Below are positions 17,593-26,070 of a DNA stretch of 64,000 nt, in pieces (position 1 is the first letter of the stretch; every line of letters begins with the position of its first letter). The notes beneath the pieces were generated by a model. That model was not told the origin of the DNA. It saw only the letters and a program-made list of their open reading frames with translations, and did not search any database. Source of the DNA: an uncultured Nocardioidaceae bacterium (GTDB lineage Bacteria > Actinomycetota > Actinomycetes > Propionibacteriales > Nocardioidaceae); the NCBI GenBank assembly GCA_902805845.1, contig CADCUI010000066.1:1-64000 (forward strand), read 5' to 3'. A program made the position numbers and the translations under genes.

Positions 17593-18635
17593 ACTAGCCG
17601 TGAGAGTGCCGCACGTCGATCCGGCAGCGAACCTCCCCACCCGACCACCATGGGAACGGTGGCCACGGCCAGGAGGTCCCGAGCCGCACCTTCGGGCTCG
17701 ACCAGCCTGTGCATGGCCAGCGCCCCCATCTCGTCGTAGGGAACGGCGATCGACGTCAGCCGGGGCTGCAGCCAGGTCGCGAGATCGGACCCGTCAAAGG
17801 ACACCACGGCGACGTCGGGCACGTGGAGCCGCCGTTCGCTGAGTGCCTGGTAGACGCCCATCGCCACGCGGTCGTTGAGACACACGAACCCACGCGGCAT
17901 GCGCCCGGAACACAACCACTGGCTCACCGCGTCGCGCGCGGGGACGACGTCCCAGTCGCAGGGGATCACGCCGGCCAGCGCGCCACCCGCCTCCTCGAGG
18001 CCGTAGCGGAGGCCCTCCAGCCGCAAGGCGCCCGACAGCGCCCCGGGGGTGGGGTCCTCGCCGACGGCGTACACCTCCGACGTGATCCCCGCATCCACCA
18101 TCAGCCGCGCCGCGGTGCGGCCGGCCTGCAGCTCGTCCGGCAGCACCGCGGGGAGGTCGGACCCGGGGTCGATGCAGTTGACGAGGACCACCCGCTGCTG
18201 GAGCAGCGCCTGGGGCACCGTGACCTGCCGGGTGGTCAGGGTCGCGTAGAGGATGCCGTCGACCTGTCGCTCGAGCATCTCGTCGATGAGCCGCTCCTCG
18301 AGGGCGGCGTCCCCCTCGGTCTCGCCGATCATCAGCAGGTGATCGCTCTCCCGGGCGGCCGCGCTGGCGCCGGTGAGCATCTGGCTCGCGTAGTGGCCGC
18401 TCGCCACGAAGTCGGAGATGACGCCGATGGTCGTGGTGGTCGCCGTACGGAGACTGCGTGCGCTGCGGTTGGGCCGGTAGCCGAGCTCGGCCGCTGCGTT
18501 CCGGACGCGTTCGTCGGTCGGCGTCGAGATGCGCATCTGCGCCGAGCGGCCGTTGAGGATGTACGACGCGGTGGTGGCCGAGACCCCTGCACGCACGGCG
18601 ACGTCCGTCAGGGTCACCCGGCGTCTGCGACTCAC
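17589..18635 (-). CDS. LacI-family transcriptional regulator of the alpha-glucoside locus
   Basis: 348-residue repressor. The N-terminal HTH (VTLTDVAVRAGVSATTASYI) and hinge helix (NRSARSLRTATTTTIGVI) are followed by a periplasmic-binding-protein-like effector domain (IGVISDFVASGHYASQML; FVCLNDRVAMGVYQALSERR; VVSFDGSDLATWLQPRLTSI). The frame is open to 18734, but the GTG at 18635 is preceded at the proper distance by a strong AGGAGG (reading CGCAGGAGGTTCGAG before GTG), which fixes the start. It is divergent from the binding-protein operon and first in the minus-strand unit with ATPase and amylosucrase. The likely effector is an alpha-glucoside or its phosphate. Confidence 0.92.
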   Translation of the reverse strand: MSRRRRVTLTDVAVRAGVSATTASYILNGRSAQMRISTPTDERVRNAAAELGYRPNRSARSLRTATTTTIGVISDFVASGHYASQMLTGASAAARESDHLLMIGETEGDAALEERLIDEMLERQVDGILYATLTTRQVTVPQALLQQRVVLVNCIDPGSDLPAVLPDELQAGRTAARLMVDAGITSEVYAVGEDPTPGALSGALRLEGLRYGLEEAGGALAGVIPCDWDVVPARDAVSQWLCSGRMPRGFVCLNDRVAMGVYQALSERRLHVPDVAVVSFDGSDLATWLQPRLTSIAVPYDEMGALAMHRLVEPEGAARDLLAVATVPMVVGWGGSLPDRRAALSRLV

Positions 18636-18688
18636 CTCGAACCTCCTGCGCCCCCATGAGGCCGGGACGGCGTCTGCGAAGAGGACCA

Positions 18689-18757
18689 CAACGTTGCAGT
18701 TTCGTTGCTTGACACTGTGGTCCGCACAGGGCAATGCTCGTGCTGATTCGATTCAGC
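18689..18757 (+). promoter_or_regulatory. Divergent control region of the sugar transporter
   Basis: Within the 198-bp divergent gap: a CAACGTTG palindrome (18689-18696) of the CG-centred LacI-operator type, a TTGACA -35 (18709-18714) with a weak CAATGC at -10 distance 17 bp on (18732-18737), and GCTGATTCGATTCAGC (18742-18757), symmetric at 14 of 16 positions. The two palindromes bracket the putative promoter, as expected for repression of the binding-protein operon by the neighbouring LacI protein. Confidence 0.45.
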
Positions 18758-18833
18758 ATATGTTGTGGATCACATCCCGCACCGTCTCACCGGAGACCAC
18801 GTGCCGCACCCGGATCTTTGAGGAGCCCTACCT

Positions 18834-20135
18834 ATGCAACAGAAGTCCCCGCGGCGCAAAGCGGTCGTCGGCGTGGCCGTGGCCTCTGCCATGTCACTCA
18901 CCCTGGCCGCCTGTGGCGGTGGCGGAAGCGGTGGCGACGACAGCACCGTCGAGATCTGGTCGAGCACCGACCCGTTGGTCTTCGAGGGCCTGAAGAAGTC
19001 CATCGAGGCGGAGGCGGAGAAGGAGGGCATCACCGTCGACGTCCAGCGCGTGACGGACATCAACACGGTGATCATGACGAAGATCCAGGCCGGCGACGTG
19101 CCTGACATCGCGATGATCCCGCAGCCGGGAGTCGTCGCCGACATCGTCGACCGAGGCGCAGCGGAGCCCCTTGACGACGTCGTTGACCAGGCCGACCTCG
19201 AGGACATGGTGCCAGGCACCTTGGAGGCCGGCACGTTCGAGGACCAGCTCTACGGCCTGCTGGTCAGCATGAACCTGAAGAGTCTCGTCTACTACCCGAA
19301 GAAGGCATTCGAGCAGGCCGGCTACAAGGCCCCGACCACCCTCGCCGAGCTCGAGCAGCTGACCGAGCAGATCAAGAGCGACGGCACCCCGCCCTGGTGC
19401 TTCACCATCGCCTCCGAGGGCTCGACCGGCTGGCCCGCGACGGACTGGATGGAGGACCTCGTCGCCAGGTACGGCGGGCCGGACGTCTACCAGCAGTGGG
19501 TCAGCCACGAGATCCCGTTCAACGACGACGTCGTCGTGCAGGCCGGCGAGGAGTTCGAGAAGCTGGTCCTGGCCGAGGGCAACGCGGCCGGTGGCCGGAG
19601 CTCCATGTCGAGCACCGACTTCGGCAAGGCCGATGACCCGATGTGGGACGCCAAGCCCGGGTGCATGCTGCTCAAGCAGGGCAACTTCATCATCTCGCCG
19701 GACTTCCTCCCCGCGGACGTGGTGGAGAACGTCGACGAGAACATCGGCGTCTTCGGCTTCCCCGCCGAGGAAGCGGGTGGCGAGAGCCCGGTGGTCGGCG
19801 GAGGGGACCTGGCGGTGCTCATGGACGACAACGAGGACGCCAAGAAGATCATGGCGATCATGGCCAAGGCGGACATCGGCCTCGAGGCCGCTCCCGAGAG
19901 CTCCTTCCTGTCACCGCACACGTCCTTCGACGTCTCGCTCTACCCGAGCGAGCTGACCCGTCAGACGGCTGACGTTGCGTACTCAGCGAGCGCCTTCCTC
20001 TTCGACGGGTCGGACGTCATGCCGGGCGCTGTCGGAGCGGGCTCGTTCTGGAAGGAGATGACCGCCTTCATCAGCGGCTCGCAGGACCTTCAGACGTCGC
20101 TGGACAACATCGAAAGCAGCTGGCCCAGCAGCTGA
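18834..20135 (+). CDS. Alpha-glucoside ABC transporter substrate-binding lipoprotein
   Basis: 433-residue CUT1 solute-binding lipoprotein. The signal peptide (KAVVGVAVASAMSLTLAAC) has the lipobox LAAC at about residue 24 and a Gly/Ser/Asp linker. The mature part has VEIWSSTDPLVFEGLKKSIE, DVPDIAMIPQPGVVADI and GSTGWPATDWMEDLVARYGG; the GWPATDWxEDL segment is one I associate with AglE-type alpha-glucoside (sucrose/trehalose/maltose) binding proteins. A GAGGAG Shine-Dalgarno precedes the ATG. First gene of the divergent operon, followed by a hairpin and two permeases. Confidence 0.88.
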   Translation: MQQKSPRRKAVVGVAVASAMSLTLAACGGGGSGGDDSTVEIWSSTDPLVFEGLKKSIEAEAEKEGITVDVQRVTDINTVIMTKIQAGDVPDIAMIPQPGVVADIVDRGAAEPLDDVVDQADLEDMVPGTLEAGTFEDQLYGLLVSMNLKSLVYYPKKAFEQAGYKAPTTLAELEQLTEQIKSDGTPPWCFTIASEGSTGWPATDWMEDLVARYGGPDVYQQWVSHEIPFNDDVVVQAGEEFEKLVLAEGNAAGGRSSMSSTDFGKADDPMWDAKPGCMLLKQGNFIISPDFLPADVVENVDENIGVFGFPAEEAGGESPVVGGGDLAVLMDDNEDAKKIMAIMAKADIGLEAAPESSFLSPHTSFDVSLYPSELTRQTADVAYSASAFLFDGSDVMPGAVGAGSFWKEMTAFISGSQDLQTSLDNIESSWPSS

Positions 20136-20157
20136 GCCGGCCGGCATGACCCGTGAA

Positions 20158-20182
20158 GGGGCTCCCTCACAACGGGAGCCCC
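20158..20182 (+). terminator. Intra-operon hairpin after the binding-protein gene
   Basis: GGGGCTCCC-tcacaac-GGGAGCCCC: perfect 9-bp stem, 7-nt loop, 22 bp after the binding-protein stop and 62 bp before the permease ATG. No T-run follows. Such hairpins can stabilise the upstream mRNA and reduce permease expression. Confidence 0.75.
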
Positions 20183-20244
20183 TCCCGGGCCCCTCTCCAT
20201 CTGTCTGAATCGGTCCCCGACGCGGAGGGCAAGGCAAAGAACCC

Positions 20245-21228
20245 ATGCTGGCCAAGTCATTGACGGCGATCGTCACCGTGCTCATCGGTGTCTCCGCCGC
20301 GCTCGTTCTCTACTGGGTGCTCAACAAGATCGCCGAGCTGCTTCCCACCAAGTGGGAGGGCCGGCTCAAGCCCTACCTCTACATCCTCCCCGCCTACGCC
20401 GCGATCACGTTCTACCTGATCTACCCGGCGGTGCAGACGCTCGTCTACAGCTTCAAGGACTCGAGCAGCACCGACTGGGTGGGCACGGCTAACTACACGG
20501 ATCTGCTGGGGAGCGCGACCTTCCAGCAGACGCTGTTCAACACCGTGTTGTGGATGATCATCGTCCCGGTGGTGACAGTCGCCATGGGTCTGGCTGTGGC
20601 GGTGCTGGCCGACCGGCTCAACCCCCGCGCCGAGAGCGCGGCGAAGACCATCATCTTCCTGCCGATGGCGATCAGCATGGTCGGCGCCGGCACAGTGTGG
20701 CGGTTCATCTACGCCTACGCACCCGAGGGCCGGCCCCAGGTCGGCCTGATGAACGCGATCGTCACCGGGTTGGGGTTCAACCCGATCCCCTGGCTGGAGC
20801 AGTCGCAGTTCCACCTGAACTCGCTGCTGCTCATGGTGATGCTGCTCTGGGCGCAGGTCGGGTTCTCGATGGTGCTGCTGTCGGCCGCCGTCAAGGGCGT
20901 CCCGGTCGACACCATCGAGGCGGCACGGATCGACGGCGCCAGTGAGCGGCAGATCTTCGCCTCCGTGACGGTCCCTCAGATCTGGGGCACGGTCATCACC
21001 GTCTTCATCACCACGCTGATCAGTGTCATGAAGATCTTCGACATCATCTACGTGATGACGAACGGCAACTTCAACACCAACGTCCTGGGCAACGAGTTCT
21101 TCGTCCAGCTGTTCAACAACTTCAACAACGGTGCGGCTGCCGCCATCGTCGTGATGCTCATGATCGCCACGATCCCGATCATGATCTACCAGGTGCGGCA
21201 CTTCCGGAAAGAGGAGATGGCGGCATGA
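20245..21228 (+). CDS. Sugar ABC transporter permease 1 (MalF/AglF type)
   Basis: 327-residue permease. An extra N-terminal helix (about residues 2-24) precedes the core of six helices; YLYILPAYAAITFYLIYPAV begins the core and the cytoplasmic EAA loop reads EAARIDGASERQIFASVTVP. The region AGTVWRFIYAYAPEGRPQVG with a long extracytoplasmic loop is typical of AglF-like permeases. Separated from the binding-protein gene by a strong hairpin, and overlaps the next permease by 4 bases (ATGA), so the two permeases are translationally coupled. Confidence 0.9.
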   Translation: MLAKSLTAIVTVLIGVSAALVLYWVLNKIAELLPTKWEGRLKPYLYILPAYAAITFYLIYPAVQTLVYSFKDSSSTDWVGTANYTDLLGSATFQQTLFNTVLWMIIVPVVTVAMGLAVAVLADRLNPRAESAAKTIIFLPMAISMVGAGTVWRFIYAYAPEGRPQVGLMNAIVTGLGFNPIPWLEQSQFHLNSLLLMVMLLWAQVGFSMVLLSAAVKGVPVDTIEAARIDGASERQIFASVTVPQIWGTVITVFITTLISVMKIFDIIYVMTNGNFNTNVLGNEFFVQLFNNFNNGAAAAIVVMLMIATIPIMIYQVRHFRKEEMAA

Positions 21229-22148
21229 GCAGCTCCACCCAGACACTCGCCGGAGTCGGGACCGCCACCCCCCGCACCATGCGCAAGGGGGCTCCTCGGG
21301 GAGGAAACCCGGCGAAGGCCGGATGGCTGACGAGGCTGGTCCTGCTCGTCATCTGCTTCCTGTGGATCGTGCCGACCTTGGGCCTGTTCCTCACCTCGTT
21401 CCGGCCGGTCGAGGACGCCAACAGCACGGGCTGGTGGAACCTTTTCACCAACCCGTCGTCGTGGGGCAACCTCACCTTCGGCAACTACGCGAAGGCCATC
21501 GATCAGGCCAGCCTGGGCACGGCCTTCATCAACAGCGTGGCGATCTCGCTGCCGGCCACCTTCATCCCGCTCCTCGTGTCGGCGTTCGCGGCGTACGCGT
21601 TCACGTTCATGGAGTTCCCGTATCGCGACACGCTGTTCCTGATCGTCGTCGCGCTGCTCGTGGTGCCCAACTACGTGTCGTTCGTGCCGGTCCTCCAGCT
21701 CTACAGCGACCTCGGCATCAGCGGGTTCGCGGGCGTCTGGCTCGCGCACATCGGGTTCGGCATGTCTCTGGCCATCTACATCCTGCGCAACTACATGGCG
21801 ACCCTGCCCAGGACGGTGATCGAGTCGGCCAAGATCGACGGCGCGAGCCACTTCCAGACCTTCTTCCGGCTGATCCTGCCGATGTCCATGCCGGCGCTGG
21901 CGGCGTTCGCGATCTTCCAGTTCCTCTGGGTCTGGAACGACCTGCTGGTCGCACTGGTCTTCATCGGTCCCGGCCAGGACGCGCCGATCACCGTCGCGGT
22001 CAAGAACAACCTGCTGGGTCAGGCGGGTGCCGGGTGGCACCTCGTCACCGCCGGCGGATTCTTCTCGATGATCGTCCCGATCCTGGTGTTCCTCGGGATG
22101 CAGCGGTTCTTCGTCCGCGGCCTCACCGCCGGCGCGGTCAAGGGCTGA
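21225..22148 (+). CDS. Sugar ABC transporter permease 2 (MalG/AglG type)
   Basis: 307-residue permease, MalG-like, with about six helices after a 35-residue cytoplasmic N-terminus. The EAA loop reads ESAKIDGASHFQTFFRLILPM, followed by ALAAFAIFQFLWVWNDLLVAL. Starts inside the stop codon of permease 1 (ATGA). A strong terminator follows at 22216, so the operon is binding protein, permease 1, permease 2; the ATPase is encoded divergently. Confidence 0.9.
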   Translation: MSSSTQTLAGVGTATPRTMRKGAPRGGNPAKAGWLTRLVLLVICFLWIVPTLGLFLTSFRPVEDANSTGWWNLFTNPSSWGNLTFGNYAKAIDQASLGTAFINSVAISLPATFIPLLVSAFAAYAFTFMEFPYRDTLFLIVVALLVVPNYVSFVPVLQLYSDLGISGFAGVWLAHIGFGMSLAIYILRNYMATLPRTVIESAKIDGASHFQTFFRLILPMSMPALAAFAIFQFLWVWNDLLVALVFIGPGQDAPITVAVKNNLLGQAGAGWHLVTAGGFFSMIVPILVFLGMQRFFVRGLTAGAVKG

Positions 22149-22215
22149 CGCGCAGGACGACCCGTCTCGCGGAGCCACGCTTGCCGATGCGCTCCCCGGA
22201 GCAGGAGCACGGAGC

Positions 22216-22248
22216 ACAGGGCCCGGACCGTCACGGTCCGGGCCCTGT
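22216..22248 (+). terminator. Strong terminator of the sugar-transport operon
   Basis: Perfect 14-bp stem ACAGGGCCCGGACC / GGTCCGGGCCCTGT with a 5-nt loop (gtcac), followed by CTTCT. It lies 67 bp after the permease 2 stop. Confidence 0.9.
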
Positions 22249-22253
22249 CTTCT

Positions 22254-22302
22254 GCCGACCCGCCCTTCATGTCTGGCCGACCCGCCCTCGATGTCGGCCC
22301 GC
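22254..22302 (-). repeat. Dispersed 22-bp repeat cluster R2 (about two units)
   Basis: Reverse-orientation units (GACCCGCCCTTCATGTCTGG and a diverged second copy) directly after the terminator and ending just before the spermidine-synthase-like gene; an in-frame ATG at 22304 abuts its end. Confidence 0.8.
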
Positions 22303-22339
22303 CATGGCCGCGCGCCTCCCGCGCCGTCAGGATGGTGCC

Positions 22340-23071
22340 GTGGACGACCGTGACGTGGAGTACGTCGAAGTGGCGCGGTCGGTCTCGCCACGCGGCGAGG
22401 TGGTGCTCCGCGAACGGCGGGTCAAAGACGCCCCCGGCACGCCGACGTTCCACGAGCTGCGGGTCAACGGTGTCTTCGTCATGGACACCTGCGAGACCGG
22501 CAGCGAGGAGATGCTGGCCCGCGCCGCCCTCCAGCAGTGCCACTCGCCGCGGACGGTCCTCGTCGGCGGACTCGGCCTGGGCTACACGGTGCACGAGCTC
22601 CTGTCCGACCACCGCGTCGAGCACGTCCTGGTCGCCGAGCTCGAGGACGCCCTGGTCACCTGGCTGCGCGACGGGACCATCCCGCACGGCCGCCCGTACC
22701 TCGCCGACGGCCGGCTGTCGGTCTCCGTCGCCGACGTCGCCCAAGCCGTGACCGAGGCGGCACCGGCGAGCTTCGACCTGATCCTCCTCGACGTCGACAA
22801 CGGACCGGACTTCCTCGTCCACGAGCACAACGCCGCGCTCTACGAGCGAGCGTTCCTCGACCAGGCGCGCGAGGCGCTGCGGCCCGGCGGGGTCCTGGCG
22901 GTGTGGTCGTCGACCGAGGCACCCGCGTTGGCTGCCACGCTGCGAGAGGTCTTCGGCGGCAGCCGGAGCGAACCCCAGGCGGTGTCCCTCCAGGGACGGG
23001 AGGAGACTTACTGGCTGCACAGCGCCGCGAGGACCGCCGAAGCCCTGCACCGAACCGGAGGAGAACAATGA
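22340..23071 (+). CDS. Spermidine-synthase-like class I methyltransferase-fold protein
   Basis: 243-residue Rossmann-fold protein. [16 protein letters not shown] is the AdoMet-type glycine loop, [14 protein letters not shown] the acidic ribose-contact region, and [20 protein letters not shown] the motif after beta-4, where polyamine synthases carry a catalytic Asp. NCBI-style annotation would be spermidine synthase, but many actinobacterial relatives lack proven aminopropyl transfer. Start options are ATG 22304 (touching the repeat) and GTG 22340; the latter has CAGGAT 6 nt upstream and is preferred. The stop overlaps the fumC ATG (ATGA), so the pair is coupled. Confidence 0.75.
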   Translation: MDDRDVEYVEVARSVSPRGEVVLRERRVKDAPGTPTFHELRVNGVFVMDTCETGSEEMLARAALQQCHSPRTVLVGGLGLGYTVHELLSDHRVEHVLVAELEDALVTWLRDGTIPHGRPYLADGRLSVSVADVAQAVTEAAPASFDLILLDVDNGPDFLVHEHNAALYERAFLDQAREALRPGGVLAVWSSTEAPALAATLREVFGGSRSEPQAVSLQGREETYWLHSAARTAEALHRTGGEQ

Positions 23072-24459
23072 CCGAGCAAGGCCAGACCCGCGTCGAGCAC
23101 GACAGCATGGGCGAGGTCCACGTCCCGGTGGACGCGCTGTGGCGGGCGCAGACGCAGCGGGCGGTCGAGAACTTCCCTCTCAGCGGGAGCCGCCTCGAGC
23201 CGGACCACGTGCAGGCGCTCGCGCTGGTGAAGGCTGCAGCGGCCCGCGTCAACGCCCGGCTCGGCGTGCTCGACCAGGAGAGGTCCGACGCCATCGTCGC
23301 CGCCGCCGAGGCCGTCGCCTCGGGAGAGCATGCCGATGCCTTCCCGGTCGACGTCTTCCAGACCGGGTCCGGCACCAGCTCCAACATGAACATGAACGAG
23401 GTCCTCGCGACGCTGGCCGGCAAGGCAGGCGTCACGGCCCACCCCAACGACCACGTGAACGCCAGCCAGTCCAGCAACGACGTCTTTCCCACGTCGATCC
23501 ACGTGGCCGCCGTACGCTCCCTCGACCGGCAGCTGCTCCCGGCGCTCGACCACCTCGCCGCGTCCCTGGAGCGCAAGGCCGAGGAGTACGCCGACGTCGT
23601 CAAGTCCGGCCGCACGCACCTCATGGACGCGACCCCCGTGATGCTCGGGCAGGAGTTCGGCGGCTATGCGGCGATCGTCCGTCTGGGCATCGAGCGGATC
23701 CGCGCGACACTGCCCCGCGTCGCCGCGCTGCCCCTGGGTGGTACGGCGGTCGGCACCGGCATCAACACCCCCGCCGGGTTCTCCGCCGCCGTCATCGAGG
23801 AGCTGGCGTCGATGACGGGACTGCCGTTCACGGAGGCGGAGAACCACTTCGAGGCCCAGGGCGGCCGTGACTCGCTCGTCGAGCTCTCCGGGCAGCTGCG
23901 CACGCTGGCCGTGGGCATCACGAAGATCTGCAACGACCTGCGTTGGATGTCGTCAGGGCCGCGCACCGGCTTCGCGGAGATCAACCTCCCCGACCTGCAG
24001 CCGGGGTCGAGCATCATGCCGGGCAAGGTCAACCCCGTGCTCCCCGAAGCCACGCTGATGGTGTGCGCGCAGGTGATGGGCAACGACGCGACAATCGCGG
24101 TGGCCGGCGCGTCCGGGTCCTTCGAGCTCAACGTCATGATGCCGGTGATGGCGCGCAACCTGCTGGAGTCCGTGCGGCTGCTGGCGACCTCCAGCCGTGT
24201 CCTCGCCGACCGGTGCATCGACGGGATCGTGCCGAACGTCGACCGGATGCTTCGCTACGCCGAGTCCTCGCCGTCCGTGGTGACGCCGCTGAACCGCTAC
24301 CTCGGCTACGAGAACGCCGCTGCGGTCGCCAAGAAGGCGGTCAAGGAGGAGAAGACCATCCGCGAGGTGGTGCTCGAGGAGGGGTACGTCGAACGCGGTG
24401 ACCTCAGCGAGGAGCAGCTCGACGAGGCGCTCGACGTCCGACGCATGACGCATCCGTGA
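23068..24459 (+). CDS. fumC: Class II fumarate hydratase
   Basis: 463-residue iron-independent fumarase of the TCA cycle. Near the N-terminus are [20 protein letters not shown] and [54 protein letters not shown] and the family signature [15 protein letters not shown] (flexible loop with the catalytic Ser) follow. Full length. An AGGAG precedes the ATG, which overlaps the previous stop codon. Followed by the pentapeptide gene with a further 4-base overlap, so three genes form one transcript. Confidence 0.97.
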   Translation: MTEQGQTRVEHDSMGEVHVPVDALWRAQTQRAVENFPLSGSRLEPDHVQALALVKAAAARVNARLGVLDQERSDAIVAAAEAVASGEHADAFPVDVFQTGSGTSSNMNMNEVLATLAGKAGVTAHPNDHVNASQSSNDVFPTSIHVAAVRSLDRQLLPALDHLAASLERKAEEYADVVKSGRTHLMDATPVMLGQEFGGYAAIVRLGIERIRATLPRVAALPLGGTAVGTGINTPAGFSAAVIEELASMTGLPFTEAENHFEAQGGRDSLVELSGQLRTLAVGITKICNDLRWMSSGPRTGFAEINLPDLQPGSSIMPGKVNPVLPEATLMVCAQVMGNDATIAVAGASGSFELNVMMPVMARNLLESVRLLATSSRVLADRCIDGIVPNVDRMLRYAESSPSVVTPLNRYLGYENAAAVAKKAVKEEKTIREVVLEEGYVERGDLSEEQLDEALDVRRMTHP

Positions 24460-25064
24460 GCGCCGACGCGGAGACCCACATCGGCGAGACCTTCGAAGGT
24501 CTCGACTGGTACGGCGAGGAGATCGGCGGGACCCGCTACACCGACTGCACCTTCCGGGACGTCGACCTGACCGAGGCGTCCACCCGGGGAGCTGCCTTCG
24601 AGTCGTGCGTCTTCGCCAGCTGCAGGCTCAACGCCTCGCGCCACCAGGTGTCGTCGTTCGTGGCCTGCCAGTTCCGTCGTACGTCCCTCTTCGACGCCGC
24701 CTTCGAGGGCTGTCGACTGACCGGGAGCAGCTTCGTCGACTGCACGATGCGACCGATGACCGTGCGCGGTGGTCAGTGGCGCGGCGTGACGCTGCGCGGG
24801 GCGAAGCTCACCGGCCTCGACCTCACCGGGCTGCCGCTTGCGGAAGCGGACCTCTCCGAGTCCGACCTGACCGGGACGGTCCTGCGGGATGCCGATCTGA
24901 GCCGGGCGACCCTGCGCGGCGCCACCCTCCACGACACCGACCTGCGGGGGGCGAGCCTCGACGGGGTCGATCTCGGGGTTGCCCGGCTCCGAGGGACGAA
25001 GATCGACCTTGACGGGGCGATCGGCCTGGCTGAAGCGATGGGAGCGCTGGTCGAGCCGGCCTGA
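24456..25064 (+). CDS. Pentapeptide-repeat protein
   Basis: 202-residue protein composed almost entirely of A(D/N)Lxx-type pentapeptides (for example [20 protein letters not shown], then [20 protein letters not shown] and [20 protein letters not shown]), predicted to fold as a right-handed quadrilateral beta-helix of about eight coils. Some such proteins (Qnr, MfpA) mimic DNA and protect gyrase from quinolones; this one has the size and the mid-protein break (residues about 95-110) of Qnr/McbG-like members, but function cannot be asserted. It starts inside the fumC stop (GTGA). Confidence 0.88.
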   Translation: MSADAETHIGETFEGLDWYGEEIGGTRYTDCTFRDVDLTEASTRGAAFESCVFASCRLNASRHQVSSFVACQFRRTSLFDAAFEGCRLTGSSFVDCTMRPMTVRGGQWRGVTLRGAKLTGLDLTGLPLAEADLSESDLTGTVLRDADLSRATLRGATLHDTDLRGASLDGVDLGVARLRGTKIDLDGAIGLAEAMGALVEPA

Positions 25065-25068
25065 GCCT

Positions 25069-25112
25069 GCATCGTGGGCGGGTCGGCCAGACATCGTGGG
25101 CGGGTCGGCAGG
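25069..25112 (+). repeat. Dispersed 22-bp repeat cluster R3 (two units)
   Basis: Forward-orientation pair almost identical to R1, starting 5 bp after the pentapeptide stop and filling the gap to the convergent transglycosylase gene. Confidence 0.85.
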
Positions 25113-25117
25113 AAGGG

Positions 25118-25948
25118 TCAGTACCAGTTGTGGGACTGGGAGTGGCCCCAGGCGGCGCAGGGGCTGCCGTACCGGCCCGCGATGTAGCCCAGCCCCCACC
25201 GGATCTGCGTCGCGGGGTTCCCGGCCCAGTCCTCCCCGGCGGAGGCCATCTTCGAGCCCGGAAGCGCCTGCGGGATGCCGTAGGCGGAGGACGTCGGGTT
25301 GTCGGCGTGCACGTTCCAGCCGCTCTCCTTGGTCCACAAGGCGTCCAGGCACGAGAACTGATCGGAGGAGAACCCGAACTGGGGCAGCATCGCCTGGGCG
25401 ATCTCTCGCGGCTCACCGCTGACGACATCCTTCGTCGCCGGGGACTGCGGGTCGGACCGCTGCTCGGCGTCCTTCTCCGCGTCGCGCGGCTTGTCCTTCG
25501 TGCGGTCCACGCCGGTACGCCGGTCCGTGTCCTTTGTGCGCTCAGCGCCGGTACGCCGGTCCGACCGGGACGTCCTGGCCCCCCGCTCGGCGGTCAGCTC
25601 GGCTCGCTCCTCGGCGCTCACCGTCGCCGACGCGGTCAGGTCGGACAACAGCTGGGCGGAGCCGGTGTCGGGCGATGCGGCGGGCGACTGGGCGGAGGAG
25701 ACGCCGGCCGTCACCGCGAGACCGGCACCGGCGACGGCGACCGCCGGCACGAGCAGGGCGCGCCGGCGAGAGCCGACGGAGCGCTCGGCGCGGTGGCGTG
25801 TGGCGCCGCCACGGGATGTGGTGATCGAGAGGGGGAGACCGGCTCGGGGCGCGCGGTGCTTCGGCGCGACGGGTCGGGACACAGGGGGCTCGCAGACGGT
25901 CGACGACAGGTCGGGACGACGCCCCGGCAGGGGCCTCGGAGGGAACAT
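25118..25948 (-). CDS. Secreted lytic-transglycosylase-like protein
   Basis: About 276 residues. A long, basic N-terminal region leads to a hydrophobic export segment (RRALLVPAVAVAGAGLAVTA), then a charged linker containing a tandem repeat DRRTG-x-x-RTKD twice, and a C-terminal catalytic-type domain with FSCLDALWTKESGWNVHADN and ending in AWGHSQSHNWY. The Glu in WTKESGW is the likely catalytic acid of a soluble-lytic-transglycosylase/aggregation-promoting-factor fold acting on peptidoglycan. Start uncertain: ATG 25948 was used; GTG 25882 would shorten the unusually long N-terminus. Convergent with the pentapeptide gene. Confidence 0.78.
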   Translation of the reverse strand: MFPPRPLPGRRPDLSSTVCEPPVSRPVAPKHRAPRAGLPLSITTSRGGATRHRAERSVGSRRRALLVPAVAVAGAGLAVTAGVSSAQSPAASPDTGSAQLLSDLTASATVSAEERAELTAERGARTSRSDRRTGAERTKDTDRRTGVDRTKDKPRDAEKDAEQRSDPQSPATKDVVSGEPREIAQAMLPQFGFSSDQFSCLDALWTKESGWNVHADNPTSSAYGIPQALPGSKMASAGEDWAGNPATQIRWGLGYIAGRYGSPCAAWGHSQSHNWY

Positions 25949-26070
25949 CCACCATGACCCGTCGGATGGACCGATGTCCAAATGAGCCCGTGTGACCTGC
26001 CTCGCTCTGCTCGCGACCGTCCGCGGGATCAGCCCGGCAAGGCCGAGGCGACGCCCGCACGTACGACGCC

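Noticed and set aside
24456-25064. Quinolone-resistance (Qnr) gene
   Set aside because: Pentapeptide repeats alone do not show gyrase protection; it lies in an operon with fumC and no resistance context.
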